64,000 bases of DNA, from assembly GCA_019914945.1 (NCBI GenBank), contig CM034110.1, positions 935,001 through 999,000 of the forward strand, read 5' to 3'. The position numbers and the translations under genes are program-made. Positions 36,601 through 50,790 of this stretch are shown one piece after another; within the stretch, counting starts at the first letter, position 1; every line of letters begins with the position of its first letter. Below the pieces are notes generated by a model, which ran no database searches, was not told the DNA's origin, and saw only the letters and a program-made list of their open reading frames with translations. Origin of the DNA: Typha latifolia (Eukaryota; Streptophyta; Magnoliopsida; Poales; Typhaceae).

Positions 36601-39600
36601 GCTGAAATTGCTTCATGGTAGACTCTGATTGCTGATGTTGTCCTGCCATATACTAGCAATTAGAAATATATTGCATTCAAGAATAATCTCACTGCAAGAT
36701 CTTCCTCAAAGAATTACTATAGTGGGAACTGCAATCATGTAACAACGCGAAGCAGTATGTACTTAGAGATAATATTAAGCATGATGTCATTGTAAGAACT
36801 TTCAAAAGAAAAGGCCCTAAAACTTCACACTAGATTATCCGTATGAAACCATATAAATCAAGAGATAATAATCTTCATCTTCCAAAAATAGCTCTATATA
36901 AAGAAAGAAATTGATAACTTTAAGATGTAGTTATTTTCAGAATATATAAAATACAGAGTTCTCCAGTAGTTTGAGCGTTTGGGCTCACCAGTTATTCAAT
37001 ATAGTATCTGAGCCTGATTTCAAACTTGCAAATCAGTGATTATAGATGAAATGCTACTCAAAAGCTCTTACAGTGCAGCAGCTAAGAAAATATGAAGCAC
37101 ATTGTAGTTCAGAGGAAAAATGAAGACTTGAAATACCATATGTAAAACAAAATCATAGGATTGAAAAACAAAATGTTGAAACAGTGGTTCTGGAAAAGTA
37201 AAGTGAATCAATGACCACTAGTGACTTAGACTGAAAAGTCAGCGTACAAATGACTGGTATGGCGACAAAAAGTTTAATCATTCTTTGTCAAAACATTGAG
37301 ACAAAATATATATCCCATTCCAAAATATATAATTGAGAATTTGGAGAAAAAAAGTCTAGGCAGAAGAATGAATAGCATTTGGGTAATTTCAAAAGCTGAC
37401 ATTATGATGATTCTCAAGACTAGTTATTTGATTTAAAGTATTAAACTTTGATTTTCTTTTCAGAATGAGTATGATAATTAGACAAATACCATACCATTCA
37501 TTATTGATCATTGGTTTTCCAGAGATGAAGGTCACAACTGTTTTACCAAGTGAACAATCCTTCTCAAAGCTTTTTAGGCACAAACCTACAGCAAAGGTAA
37601 TTTCATTAAGATCACCTATTATTTTACATCAGAAAAAAAAGATCGAAGATAGATTAGGAGACTTCTAAGCTCATATACACTGCCGAATAAATGGTATGCA
37701 AATTTGCTATGAAATTAGGCAAAACAAATCTGTCTCTCATTCACTGTAAAGCAAGTAGCAGTATATTTTTTTTTTTTCCTTTTTCTTATTGCAATAAAAG
37801 AAACTAGTATATAAAATAGAAACAAACTCACCAGTCAAACAGCAACACATAATGAGACTAAGACGAATACCATCCATTTTGGCTTCTTCAAATAGTTTAA
37901 AACCCAGTTCTGCTTCATCTTTCCTATAAATGCAGATTAAACAATCAGAAAATAAATGAATAACTCAAAAATAAGAAGTTCAAAATTATTACTTTTCACA
38001 TGCTACAATAAGGACTGCATAAGTGATGTCATTTGGCTGCACTCCTAATTTCCTGGTTTCATTAAGAACCTCAACAGACCTCATAACAAGGCCATCATCA
38101 CCTGCAGTTTAAGAGAACTGATCTTTAGTACTTCAACAAAAAAACTGCTGACTCTATGAAATTGACTCTAAATGTATTCATCCTGAAATATTCAAAATAT
38201 AATGGCAACATGCAGCACAACATGGTAGAAGGAGACTAAATTTATGTTCTTAATTCTAGTGATAGGAAAAGTCCTTAGTGGAGTGCATAAAATTAACTAT
38301 ATACATTGCTTCCTTACTAATGACCACTTGCTCTCATGATCCAAGCAGATGCACCCTTGCTACGACCAACTTGTTCAGATGATCCACATCAATCAAGCAC
38401 GGCTCATGCCAAGAGAGGGCAGAACACATGGCACAAAAGTAGATCCAGTTCCAACAACTAAACCCCTACTCTATTGAGTAGCAACCTTCTTGTGTGACAA
38501 GAAGGACCTACTTTTGTGGGTTTACCTTGAGGGGGAAAAAAAGAAGGCAACAAGAAGATGGACATTTAGCAAGAGTCAGATAGGTAGCAAGTCACCTCTC
38601 AGAGGATAGCACACCGATACTGCTTTTGTCAATCCTATCAAAATCAGTTCTCCGCAAGAAGATCAAATTTCTGACAATTGCTTTAGTGTATTGCTGTAAG
38701 TTTTCTTTGTAATATCCAGACTGGTGCTTTTTGAAGTTACATACTAAGTGCATTGGAAGTAAAAAGAACAGAGGAAAGAAGAAATTAATGTTTATCTTCA
38801 ATTCCTCATAATAAATTATTCTTTACTCTAACAACCTATATCCTATCTCTTTTGATATGCTTGCACCTCATCCGTGACCTATCTTTCAAAGCCTTTGTCT
38901 TTTCCATTCTACTTAGACAAGTATTTGTATTATGAATAGAGGAGGACATAAATTATTTGAAAAATATTTAAACTAGCTTTGCAACTTCTGTATCTGTTCA
39001 ATAAATTTTCTATTTAGAAGTAAAAATAGTAACTCCTATCCAGAAGTTGATTACTTGGTCTAATGCCTAGATTTCACATACTACAACAACGGGCATGACC
39101 ATGTTAATACAAGAAATAAAATCACCCAAAAAGAAGGAAATAATATGACTTGGTGAAAAGATCAGATATCTACTTAGAGACTCAATAAAAAATATGTGTA
39201 GACTGATAGTGCCAGCTAGAAAATAATATCATGTTAATTCACCAGCTACACTACATTAGAAGCTTAAGTTATTAGGAAATGGTAGCTTTTAATAATTTTA
39301 TCACTTGCACATTGCTTCTTAGCTGAACACATTTTGAGAGGTTCGGGAAGTGAACTTGACTTAAACAGGTTGAAGGTTTTTTTAATTTAATTGACAAGGT
39401 AGGCTTGGTAGGAGTCGTAATCATAACATAGCATAAGAAATACATGAACATCAATTAACCAGTAGTGGAGGAAATACATACATAATGAGGTGATCAAAGC
39501 ATTCAGCGTTGAAACTGTCGGACGTAACTTGCTTGATTTAATCAGATCATACAGCTCCAGCGCCTTTTTCCAGTTTCTTGCCTAACATCAGGAGCTTGTT

Positions 39601-42600
39601 ATTTTACAGTCATGAGCTAATGTAGCACCTAAGAAATTCAGGTTAGGACTACAGCAAAATGCAAGCATAAGGTCTATGATAAGCAAAACAAATATCATCC
39701 GGCATTTGAAGAGTTTAAGGCGACATATACTACCAACTCATATGACTTAGTATGTCTACCATTCAAGTACTAATTCAAGTACTAACATTGCAGCAAGCTC
39801 CCATTAAGGAACTATATGATATATCTCCAACTCGTATTCCTTTGGTTCTTGCTTCTTTTATGATTTCAAAGGCAGCATCAACCTTCCCAGCATGCCCAGC
39901 CACATCCACTATGGTGCTAAGAAAAATCTGCGTAGAAATGGAAGCGAGGAAATTTAAGGGCATTTTGAGGTCCCAAAAGAGATCACTGAAAGAAAAGATG
40001 ATAATAAACAAGTTTAGTTAATGGTCCAAGAAATAGCTTCTTGAAACGTCCATCATAATAACACATAATAAACATTTGGCCAAAAGGTAATTTCACCAAC
40101 TAATATTAAGGAAGAGAAAATATTATATAATAATATTATTGCTGTAATCGAAATTATGAGACTACAATAAGATTATTTATTGCGATAACAAAGGCTGCCA
40201 GCTCAAATTTTTTGAAGAAGAATAAATAAAATTATATTAGGTAGAGCAGGGAGTAGAATACCTCGTCAGGTGTCACCCCATTCCTTTTCATATCATCATA
40301 TATTTTAAGCGCAAATTCTAGATCACCAGTCTGGCTACAACTCCTGACAGCGATCGTATAAACTTCTGAGGTCCCCTTTATGCTATAGTCATGAAGCATT
40401 TTATACACTTCACGAGCACGATCAGCCTAAAGGTGGAACAATAATTTGTATTATTGGATTCTAGAATAGCAAAAACCATATCTAATAGAAGAAAGTTAAG
40501 CTCAAGCATCGTTTTCAAGACTGATAGATACCTGACCAGCCTGGATACAGGTCTTTATTAAAGCTCCAACAGTTACATGATCAGGATCTATCGGTGTAGG
40601 CTCTGCCATCATCTCTGCTAAAACATCAAAAGCACGATCAACTGCCCCTGATTCACCACATGCAGTGATCAAGGCATTGAAAACAACTCGATCAGGCTGC
40701 ACTTTCTACTGCAAATAGGACCTCATTAAGTTGTAAAACCTTATGTAAAGAAACCAATGCTTGTGATGCCATCTGTACTATCAGTACCTTCCACGGACAA
40801 AGTAGAACTACAATATAAGATGCATATATCAGAAACATACTTGCAACTATACCTTGGATCTCATAATTCCGTAGGCACCAAATGCTTTTGCCACTTGACC
40901 AGCTCTGGCACAACCATCAATAAGTGCGCCATATGTATTGACATTTGGTTCTATGCCAGCATTGACCATCTCATGGAAAACCTATAGGACAAAATGCATC
41001 CATAAATGAAATGTCCAATATTATGATTACTACATGAACATGCATATCTGAAATCAATGACCATGGCACCACTGTGTACGGTAAATGAATTGTATCAAGC
41101 ATCCTATATTAATCCAGAGAAATATAAATACAGATTTTCTACAAAATTAAAGTCCTAGGAATGGATGGCCGTGCCATTACTGGCACGGCACTTGGCATGG
41201 GGTGTGCCAGTGCCGACCAGCACGCGAGCCGTGCCGAACCGTGTCGGTCAGGCACAACCTCGTGCCGGTCATTGTGCCATGTGGTGCCATCTTTTTAAAA
41301 AAAAAATTATTTTTATTAATTATTATCAAATTAATTAATCAATTGATTATATAGAAGGCTTAGATAAAATTAATGATAATGAGACTAGAAATGACAATGA
41401 TGATAGTGATAGTGATAATAATGAAACTTAGTCTAATGTAGTGATGATAGAGATGAGACATACGTTCCTGTTACACAACCTTCTCACAAGTATTGTTTTT
41501 AAAAAGGACTTGAGTCTGTAAGTAGCAAAACATCAAAAGAGGTTCACCCACATAATAATATGAGTTAATTATAATTACCATCATATCAATCACATCCACT
41601 ATAGCCAGAATACCCTTATTATACTCTACATCCACAATCTGCAATCTACATATGTTTATGGTATATTTGTGGCTATACGGTGACGTTCATTCCTGTGCAT
41701 GTTCAATATTCATATTATATCATAGGAGAATTATAAAATTTCTATTTATATGAAGACTACGTGAGACGTTACAACGAATAATACCATTAGTGAATGAGTT
41801 TTGAAAAACATCGACAGCATTTAATGCAATATCCTTGTGTTATTCTTGTGCCGACAAATGAAGTCTTTGATCCTCCTTGTCATTTTACGTTCAACTAAAT
41901 ACTAATTTTAATTTTTATACTATTATCAATTAATATTATGTCTTCAATTATGTTATAAAGTATTCAATTATATTATAGTGTTTAATCATTAATATTAGTT
42001 TTAATAAAATGTCTTCAATCATAGTATGTATTGAATAATATTTATATTTAATTGTTACTTTATCTTTAAGGATAATGGTAACCCTATCATTAACTAATTC
42101 ATTCTTATTTATTAATTTTATAGTAATAGAACTACATGTCCTACCGAGATAGAATTTATAACTTGCTATCATCTTGCCTAGTAGGCAAAGATTTACCTCT
42201 AATCCTACTCACATTAGATCTAGTGCTCAGGTAGTTTGGCCAAATAGTAGGTCAAGAAATATTAAACAAAAATGTGGGCGGGGTTTCCAAGGAATACAAA
42301 TAACCATAGTTTTTTTTCTAAAATATATCATTTACAAAAATAATCTAAAGATAAATCATTATAATGTAGATTTTAAACTTTTAATACATATATTTAAACT
42401 AAAAACTAAAAATTAACATATTGAAGACCCAAAAACATCTTTAAATATTCTAAAAAACTTATTAAAATTATTATGAATGCGTGCCAATGGCACGTAGGGC
42501 ACGCAGGGGTGTGCCATTGGCACGGTGGGGCATGCTCATCGTTGGTCCTATAATTCTTTTAAATTCATTTTCTAGTGTGATGGACTGCAAGCAGATTTGA

Positions 42601-45600
42601 TTGCCATTAAATTTTATTTTCAGCACCTACTTATTAATCAGAAATGTAGATAGGAGATGTAAGGGAAAAGTTTCCAGATCCTGCAGAAACAGCCATATTT
42701 TCTGATTGTCACTCTCATTTTATGAAATCATATCACTGGAATACAATAACAGACAAAGTTTAAAATTTTAAATGGGAAAGTATGCAGGAATTTCTGTACC
42801 TGTTGACATCATGGTAAGTCTGTAGGTACAAGAGACTAGCATAATTTATTTGCACAAATATAGGATGAGATGACTAAACATTTTGCTCTTATCAACGGAA
42901 GCCACTTTTGGAGATAATGAGTATTGACTTTGCTATGATGGTACAAAGATTAAACTTAAATATCTAAAACATCTGAGGTAACAAAAATTGCAATCTGTCG
43001 GTACCACAACTAGCAGAACAATGTTAACTATGTTGAGAACTATCAGACAAGTATACCTAACCAATCTGAAAAGAATCTGGAAACTTTCTAGTCATTTGTG
43101 CTCAATCATAGGTCCTCCCTTGGGAAGTATGTTACAAGCAAGGATTGAGGGAAGGAGGGTTACAGTTGGGGAGCACTTATTAGTGTTCGATGCGTCCAGG
43201 CATGGATGCTTAACATTTTAAAGAAGCAGGGATTAACCATTGGGGAAGGAAAATAGAAAGGTAACTTGGGCATTATAAAATTAGGTCAGCCCATATCATA
43301 ATCTTGAAAACAAAGAGCCTGATGTTGCTACAAAAGCAGTTGGGCTTCTTGATGCAAACAGCCGCATGACATGTGATGCAGACAATCACCAATTACATGG
43401 AAGCACAAGGCATTTCAGCATGGCACTAATGGGCATGTCCAACGTCCAAACTGCAACCATGTGAGATCGGCCACATTGATCTCTTTCCTCCATTCAACTA
43501 GTAAATAATGTTAAATCCATTTTAATTTTCTTGACAAATGCTTTATTCGGGTTATCAAGCTAACTAATAAAACCCTCTTCCTACTTACCTGCTACAGAAC
43601 TATAATCGACTAAACTATCACATATAAATTTGTCATCAACTATCCTTATAGCTGCCAAACTATAATATATGCAACTATCAAGCACAATAAATAACATCCT
43701 TGGAAATCTACCAGACAGAACCCATAAAACATCATGATGTACCAACATTTAACTATCTCATGTCAAAGGCAGCTAGGAATTTGAGCAAGGTACAAAGGGA
43801 TGGAGAAGCACAATGAAAATAACCAGTATGTCCATCTTCTTAGTTTTTATTTAATTGTTTAGATATAATTTGGAAAGTCTAAGTGTCTCGTGTATGTCTA
43901 AAATGTAAATATAAGAAAATAGAGACAAATATGCCAGTGTCATTACTTTCCTTTAAAGATAACTCCTATGTTATTGTTATTATTTTCCTTTAATCTTTAT
44001 AGATTAACTTGGAAGCTCAAAATATCTCTACTTCTATTCCCATCTAGAGAAAGAGAGGAAAGTCTCACTAGAAAGACAGTGCCCCACCTTATCGTGTGAG
44101 TCTCTAGTAGGGCCTGAATACAAGATTTGCTTAAGTAGGAGTATATTTTCTATATTCTAAAATAACCAGAACAGGCATTTTTGCTCCTTTTGGAGTGTGG
44201 ATTCATTCCAAGCATGTCTATTTGGTCAGAACAGACTCTAGACATATTGTCATATCTACATCAATGCATTAAGTCTGTCACGCAAATGATGCAAACTGGA
44301 GAATAGAAGAACCCCTCTTCATTAATATGAGAACAAACTGAGTCATCCATGTGACGCGCTTGATGTGTTGAAGCATATCTGATGGTCCTCTTGGATCAAA
44401 TCCCACCTTACTTCTATAGTGCCTTGTGCATCAATGAGAAAATACTCCATAGCTTTAGTGGTGTAAGTTTCGATTTAATCCAATTGGTAATTTATGTCTA
44501 GCCCATGAATGCCATGAGATATAGATTACATTATCAATGTAGAGTTTGTAGAGATTTTGGCATGCTAACACTACTAGTCAAAACATAGAGTATACATACC
44601 TAACATACTTAAGTGGCAGAAAGAAAGTAAAGGACTTGACATAAAACATCGATCTATGAAACAGTGGAGACAAAACAATCTAAAGTGGAGTTGTATTTGA
44701 TTATTTTCTTTTACAATAGAAAACCACTTAGGTGAATCTCCATATAAGATCATTTAAGAAGTCGATCATCTATAAGTTCTTCATGCATATTGTTTATGAC
44801 TTTATGTTGATCCTTAGCAAAGCCACTTATACATTATCTCATGAATGCTTGTGTCACAGTCTTGTTGTTAACTCACTGGCTACTCTAAAAACTTAAGTTA
44901 TTAGAAAAAAAATGTTTCCTTTATCTTTTATGTTTTATTGCCACTTATAGGCATGAGACATTTTAAAAAGGCCCAGCTTGACTTAAATATGTGGAAGCTT
45001 TTATATTTAATTGATCAAGTAGACCTAATAGGATCCCCTGTTTCGATATCATGTAACATGTTAACTTGCCAGTTACTCTAAAGGCTTAAGCCGTTAACAA
45101 AAATTTTATCTTTTCATATTTTAACACACATTTATTCCCATGCTTCTTTTCAGATATATTTTTTCAGAACCTTAATGCAATACTTTAGTCCTAAACTAAT
45201 GTGTCTTCTATACATGAGAACGTCAGTAAGAAAAAGGAGCTGCTCAAAAAGTTAAGAGCTACTTTAACACTAGATAAAGAAAGTCTAAGATCCTAACAAA
45301 CAAGAGATACTCGAGGTAGACCAATGCTCTTCAAACTTAATCCACAAAATTACAATCTTCTCTTAGCTTTAACTAGAAATGTTAAAACTAAAGTTCTAAA
45401 ACTCGGTATCGAGTTTGCCCATCCGGAAAAACAATACATATTGACAGTATCGGCCGTATAAGTCGCCTATATCTAATTGGACTATTTTTAATTATAATAA
45501 AAGTATATATATTATTTAGAAATATAGAAAAATTTCTAAAACTTTCAAAAATGACAATAAAATAAGAAAATAATAATTACTCACATAGAAAGCCTAAAAA

Positions 45601-46115
45601 CTAAAGAAAATATTAACTTACTCAAAATTTTGAGTAAGCCTAAAATTCCCTCTCTCTCTCTCTCTCTCTTCCTCCCTCTCTCTATTATTATTGCAATGAA
45701 TTTATTCTAGTTTTTTCATTTCTTCCCTTCTCTTTCCCTCTCTCTTTCTCTATCCCTGTTAATCCCTCTCTCTCTTCCTCCCACTAACTCACTCTCCACT
45801 CTCTCTCTAGCCTTTCTATCTCACTATCTCTGTTACTGCTGCAGTAACAGAGACGGAGAAACAAAGAGAGAGAGAGAGAGCGGAAGAGAGAAGGAGAGAG
45901 TAGAGAGGGGCTCACCAGAGGTCGGATAGAGAGCAGAGAAAGGCAAAGAGAAATGGGGAGTCGAAAAGAGAGAGAAAAGAAAGGAAAACAAAAAACAAAA
46001 AAATAAATACTTACCCGAGGTCGCAAGAGGTCAAACTCGCCAGATCTTAGTTGGAAGATGTTAACCAACATCGAGGCTGCCAGCATTTGTGTCTAGTGGC
46101 CGCCGGAGTAGATGG

Positions 46116-46159
<44 letters not shown>

Positions 46160-48781
46160 AGAGAGGCTCGGGGGCATCAACTATTTGATGCCCCCGGGTG
46201 GAATACAGGTTGGGTCCTTCTTGGATCTGACCCGTATAATTGGATAAGATCTGGGATCGGCTGAAATGGTTGATCCCAACCCGATACTAATCGGGTGTTA
46301 GCCGATCCGGCCGATATCAAGATGAAACCAGTTGCATGGACCGAGATTGGCTATAGCTGATCCCACTCCGTTTTAACCGATCCGACTCAGGCTCGGCCGA
46401 AACTTGGACCTTAAAATCATACATTTTGCATTATATTGTCTATAATTTACTAATAAGGTTTCTACTAGCACAGCAAGTTTTTGCTAACAGACACTAGTTG
46501 CAACTCAATAAAGGAACCTCCAGAATCTGTAGAGATTAATATAGTCTACTCAAATAAGAAACATAAAAAAAAACTATATTTAGGTACTTCTTTCATCTTT
46601 GGAGAACAAATAAGAGAACAGTCGTAAATGAAACATGATGCCATAATAGACAAAATAAACCTCTTAGATAAAGATTGCAAAGATAATTGGAAACAACAAT
46701 CCTTATACTGAGAATCATGACAAAAAGTTTACAGAGGAGAAGGTAAAAGCTCAAAAATGTGAAAATTAACCTTTTAATATCAGCTATATCCTTAACTTGG
46801 AATGGCATGGCGGTATCTAATAATATTATATGGCCTCATTGACAATTTGGTTCAGAAAGAACATTAGATGCCACAAATCAAGTGTTGCTCAAATTACTTA
46901 CAGTAGACATAACTAAAAGGAGGTGCCCAAATCATAAGGCATAGATCAACCAACATCATAATGCATGCTGATAAAAAATAAAATAAAAAGGAAAAAGAAC
47001 ATTATTTGATGACAAATATTTAAGAACCATTACAAATTTAAACAGAAAATAATGAATCTGAAAGTTTAATTTGTTCATGCTAGTTGGTTAGATTATCATA
47101 CTTCGAACATAGCATCAACTTTTCCACTTTTAGCGCAGGTTGATATCAATGTAGTATAAAGTTTGCAATCAGGTTTTAGTCCAGCCTCCTTCAGTAGTAG
47201 CATCACTTGAAATGCCCCTAGGTAGAAATATAGCTTTTAGATATTTAAAAGGTAAACTAAGATGCTATTCTAGAGGTAAGAGTAGAATTCCACGAAAACC
47301 TGAATTACCATTAAAATCTTGTGAACTTGCACATACAGACAATAGCATATTGAAGGTGCTCATTTTGGGATTCTTAATTAATCTGCTAAACCGAATTGCC
47401 TCTTTTACAGTCTTCTGACTCTTGCAAGCATTCAAAAAACTTGTATGATGTACCTGGAAAAGTTAGTAACGTCAACAGTTGGCAGAAAATGAACAGGCAA
47501 GAACTTTAAAAAAGCACATGTAATGCAGAAAATGTAGGAGCTATAAGTATGTATATTTACCTTTTCCATATCCAAAAATCCTTTCTGCTCCATGCTTTCG
47601 AGCAAATCTACACAATCTTTCAACCTGATGTGTGGACGAGTAAAGGTAGTTGAATATGAGTAAGGAAACATGGATGCAAGGAATATCAGCTAGGTAGTAA
47701 GGTATAATCCCTTGGCATGGAATTGAACTAGCTCCACTGAGTGGACCTCGTTTCAGCTTCAGAGCATGGGAGAGTGAACTTGAGCTTAGCTTGAGCCTAC
47801 TTTGAGACTTATTTGCTCAAGCTCGGCAAGCCTTTATATCGAGCCAGCTTGGCAAAGGAAGATTTAATTGGCTGGAGGAGTTTTAGGCTTGTAAAGGAAA
47901 AAAAAGGCAGCAAAAATAATAATAAAATTGGATTGAAAAGAGGCTCTCTACTAGCTGAAGTTATCAAATAAGTAAATGACATGTGAAACATAAGAGACAC
48001 AGTCGCACAATCATATACATCCTTCTTAATGCGTATGAGCTAATTCAAACCATGATCGAGCAAGAGAAGCTTAGCTCAAGCTAGGGTCTGAGCTGGTCAA
48101 CCCATTTGACACTCGCATCCACAAATTAGTAACTCGACTGAGCAAGTTTTCCACCAACTAGATGTCTCTCTTTATGTAAATCAAAACTAGAGAAGCATTG
48201 AATTGGTATTGGATTGTAAATAATACCTCGCATCTCTCAGCAAGCGGCTGTAGGCTCTTAGATACGCTGATGAACCGTCTAGATCTTTTACAACAAGCCC
48301 ATTTAGTTGAGGGAATCTTGAAAGATTTCCACTGTCATTACTGTGAAAGAGATTTCCTGCATCCTCCGCAAATCCACGGCCCTTGTCTAATTTCTTCTCT
48401 TTACTTATGGGACCTTCTCTAAAGCATGCAGGAGGAGTTTGGTCTTCCGAATAAGCTGAAATAAAAATATGTAATTAATGAATTCAGAACGAAGAAATAG
48501 ATGGGAAAAAGCCATGAATTCGGAGAGATGATGGGAAAAAGTAATTTACTCATAATCAAATAAAGTTCATTGTATGCTTTGGAAACTTAACTTGCTGTAA
48601 ATAGAGAGCCTTTCGCATCGGAATCTTCAGCTTTGAATGCACTTCTTGATTGGGACGAAGATCGCTTGCCCGGCCGGTGCCGGAATCCAAAAATTTCTCT
48701 TCGGATGGAGGTGGAGAGAGGGAGGTGATGAGGAGTGGAGGAAATTAGGGCTAGGGTTTTGGCAGAGAAGCTCGCATCCAT
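33609..48781 (-). CDS. MRL1: MRL1, chloroplast PPR protein for rbcL mRNA (18 exons)
   Basis: Exons, in order: 48592-48781, 48227-48455, 47561-47624, 47309-47453, 47102-47217, 40853-40981, 40532-40705, 40262-40426, 39787-39927, 39482-39581, 37993-38101, 37832-37923, 37495-37585, 36411-36642, 36225-36317, 35261-35309, 34811-34904, 33609-33849. All introns are GT-AG, phases agree throughout, and the total is 2,454 nt (817 codons plus stop). Blocks such as FNMLLSVCASSQD, GALIDGCARAGQVAKAFGAYG, PDRVVFNALI, STIVDVAGHAG, LKGLKHRLAAG and GDESYGKIRI match Arabidopsis MRL1 (At4g34830), a P-class PPR protein that stabilises the 5' end of the rbcL transcript in chloroplasts. The chosen Met (48781) opens a Ser/Thr-rich, basic, transit-peptide-like leader; another in-frame Met lies at 48901. 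The product is shorter at the N-terminus than Arabidopsis MRL1. Intron 5 (47101-40982, 6.1 kb) carries at least two transposon insertions. No disabling change seen, so likely functional. Confidence 0.93.
35497..35522. repeat. (AAC)n microsatellite in MRL1 intron 15
   Basis: An AACAACAAC run of about eight units inside the intron between 35309 and 36225. Confidence 0.9.
41160..42552. mobile_element. DNA-transposon-like insert in MRL1 intron 5
   Basis: Both ends are rich in GTGCCA..TGGCAC inverted motifs. Left end: GGCCGTGCCATTACTGGCAC. Right end, reverse complement: CACCGTGCCAATGGCAC. The centre is AT-rich with no transposase ORF. gtccta occurs just outside each end (41150-41155 and 42545-42550), a possible partial target duplication. 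Likely a non-autonomous TIR element, possibly hAT. Exact ends are uncertain. Confidence 0.5.
45395..46417. mobile_element. ~1-kb TIR element in MRL1 intron 5, empty site known
   Basis: The broken MRL1 copy runs straight through gttaaaaccatacattttg (near 17990-18008). The intact copy has about 1,020 extra bp between gttaaaac and aaatcatacattttg. The insert's ends pair as imperfect inverted repeats (AAAGTTCTAAAACTCGG; right end reverse complement AAGGTCCAAGTTTCGG), and the right part is full of GGCCGAT/CGGCCGA motifs. It holds CT- and GA-rich tracts. A target duplication of 5-8 bp around TTAAAAC is likely but diverged. No coding capacity. Confidence 0.75.
46118..46154. repeat. (AG)n microsatellite
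   Basis: About 18 AG units within the ~1-kb intronic insert. A CT-rich counterpart lies at 45648-45670. Confidence 0.95.
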
Positions 48782-48899
48782 AGGAGAGGAGATGAGAGGA
48801 TGAGAAGCGGAGAGGAGATTGGGAGCGGGAGGAGGGAGGTATAGACGGGGGGGATAATTGGATAAACCAATGCTGCCGTTGTTGCTGACGTGTCTCGTC

Positions 48900-50500
48900 A
48901 AAAAACGGTTTTCTTTTCTATCTTTTTGTTTTTTGTTTCTAGCTTTTTTTTTTGTTTTTTTTGCTTATATTTCATTTATTTATTAATTAATTTTTTTTAA
49001 AGAAAAAGGGTGAATAGAGTAAAATTCATGCTTACACCACTACTGGAACATTGCAATTAAATACAAAAAAATAATATGATTAGATAATTATCTTTAAATG
49101 AATAGAAAATAAGAATATCACTAACTTTGAATTTTATTATCTTATTTTTAACTAAAAGAGATATTGTATTAGAGCTATCAGAAAATAAAATATTAGATTA
49201 AGACTAACTTATAATTTTTTTTATAAGGAGGATACTAGTGTACTAACAATCCTCTTAAAATAAAAATATTATACTCTAACAAAGTTAGGTTTTGGCTACC
49301 TATTTTATTATAATCTATAAAAAAATATATAATTTTAAATGTAAATAACAAGTCTCTATTATTTTAAAATAATATAAATTTATTGAACGGGTTTTCCATG
49401 GGGTTTCAACAACTTTTATGAATAAGAGAATTTTATATCTTAAAAACGCATAATAATATGTTTCTATTCATATAGAAATTAAAAAAATTTAGTAGTGTGA
49501 TAGAGCCATAAGCCTACTACCTTAAATGTCCAACATGCGATGAGAATGCCGCTTTGAGTTTTATAAGTCAAGACTAAGAACAATTTTGAGGTCTCTAATT
49601 ATTTCCATAATTAAATTGTAAGATTCATCCACATGTAGTGCTTAATAAAGAAAACTATAAATTGTGAGAAATATACAAATAATATAAAAATGTATGTTTC
49701 TCTTTATGCGTATCTGACAAAATAATATATTACTTACCACAATGCAATTTTTATTATTCTCATAGTCAAAACTCTTATTTATCAATTGAAAGATTCATTC
49801 ACATGCAAAGCTCAACAAGAGAACTATAAATTGTGAGAGATAGATAAAATAATATGAAAATGTATGTTTCTCTTTATGTCTCTTAGATAAAATAACTAAC
49901 AAGATAAGATAATATGTTATTTACCACAATGGCACATGATTAAATTATAATCAATCAGTTATTATTTTTAAGAATTATATTAAAAGTAGTTTAAAAATAT
50001 TCATATCATAAATATAATCTATATTATTTTTAGTTTATGATACATAAATTAATAAATATAAAAGATTGAACAACTAATGAATTGTAATAATAGATATATA
50101 TTAGCTGATGAACTAGTTGGTATATATTTTAGAAATAATGAGAAATATTTATTTAAAATATCAATAAAATTATGCTAATAAAATATTTGATTTCCTCGAG
50201 AAAATATGGATTAACATGGTAAATATCAAATCCAAAATAATTTAAAATAAAAACTAAAAAATCAAATCAAATCAAATTAAATTGTTGTTTATAGAAAGAA
50301 AAATATTCTAGAGTATAAGGCTCCCACCAATATGTGGTCTATAAAAAGTAAAATATATGCAACACTATCCAATTATTTGAGAGATCATTTCATTATTTTT
50401 TTCCACAGTAACTTAGTTGTAGAAAGATAATTTTTACTAAATAATGATACAAGATATTATTAGCATAATATATATATATATCATGATAAGATATATTATA
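48900..50500. other. AT-rich spacer, no gene seen
   Basis: Long T- and A-runs and only short ORFs. Two similar phrases (agattcatccacatg.. aactataaattgtgagaa..gtatgtttctctttatg) at about 49620-49710 and 49785-49880 form an imperfect ~165-bp direct repeat. Confidence 0.5.
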
Positions 50501-50539
50501 TTATTTAATTAGTGCTCTAAATTTTTTAGTTAGTGTCAA

Positions 50540-50790
50540 AGGTTTGTTCGAGCAGTATGTTAGATATATACTAACACATTAGTCGTGCACATTCAATAGA
50601 CTCTAATCATGTTTATTAAAATCTTATAGCTCTTTCGTACTATCTTTTGAGAATGATTGAAGCCATTAAATATATGTGATCAATGCATTAAAACACATTC
50701 AGTGAGTGTCTGAATTAACCCATATAAATAGGCACATAGCCCTAGATTATTAAATGTGTTTTACTTATTAACTCTTAGAAAATATTATTT
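50540..50790. repeat. Dispersed direct repeat, copy 1
   Basis: Shares ordered blocks with 52030-52290: cattagtcgtgcacat, caatgcattaaaacacattc / agcatgtattcaatg, gagtgtctgaattaaccc / gagtgcctgaatcgaccc, and ttagaaaatattatt. A partial third copy lies at about 51465-51640. Confidence 0.6.

Noticed and set aside
45784..46086. Ser/Leu-rich 100-residue ORF
   Set aside because: Translation of CT/GA low-complexity DNA within the intronic transposon.
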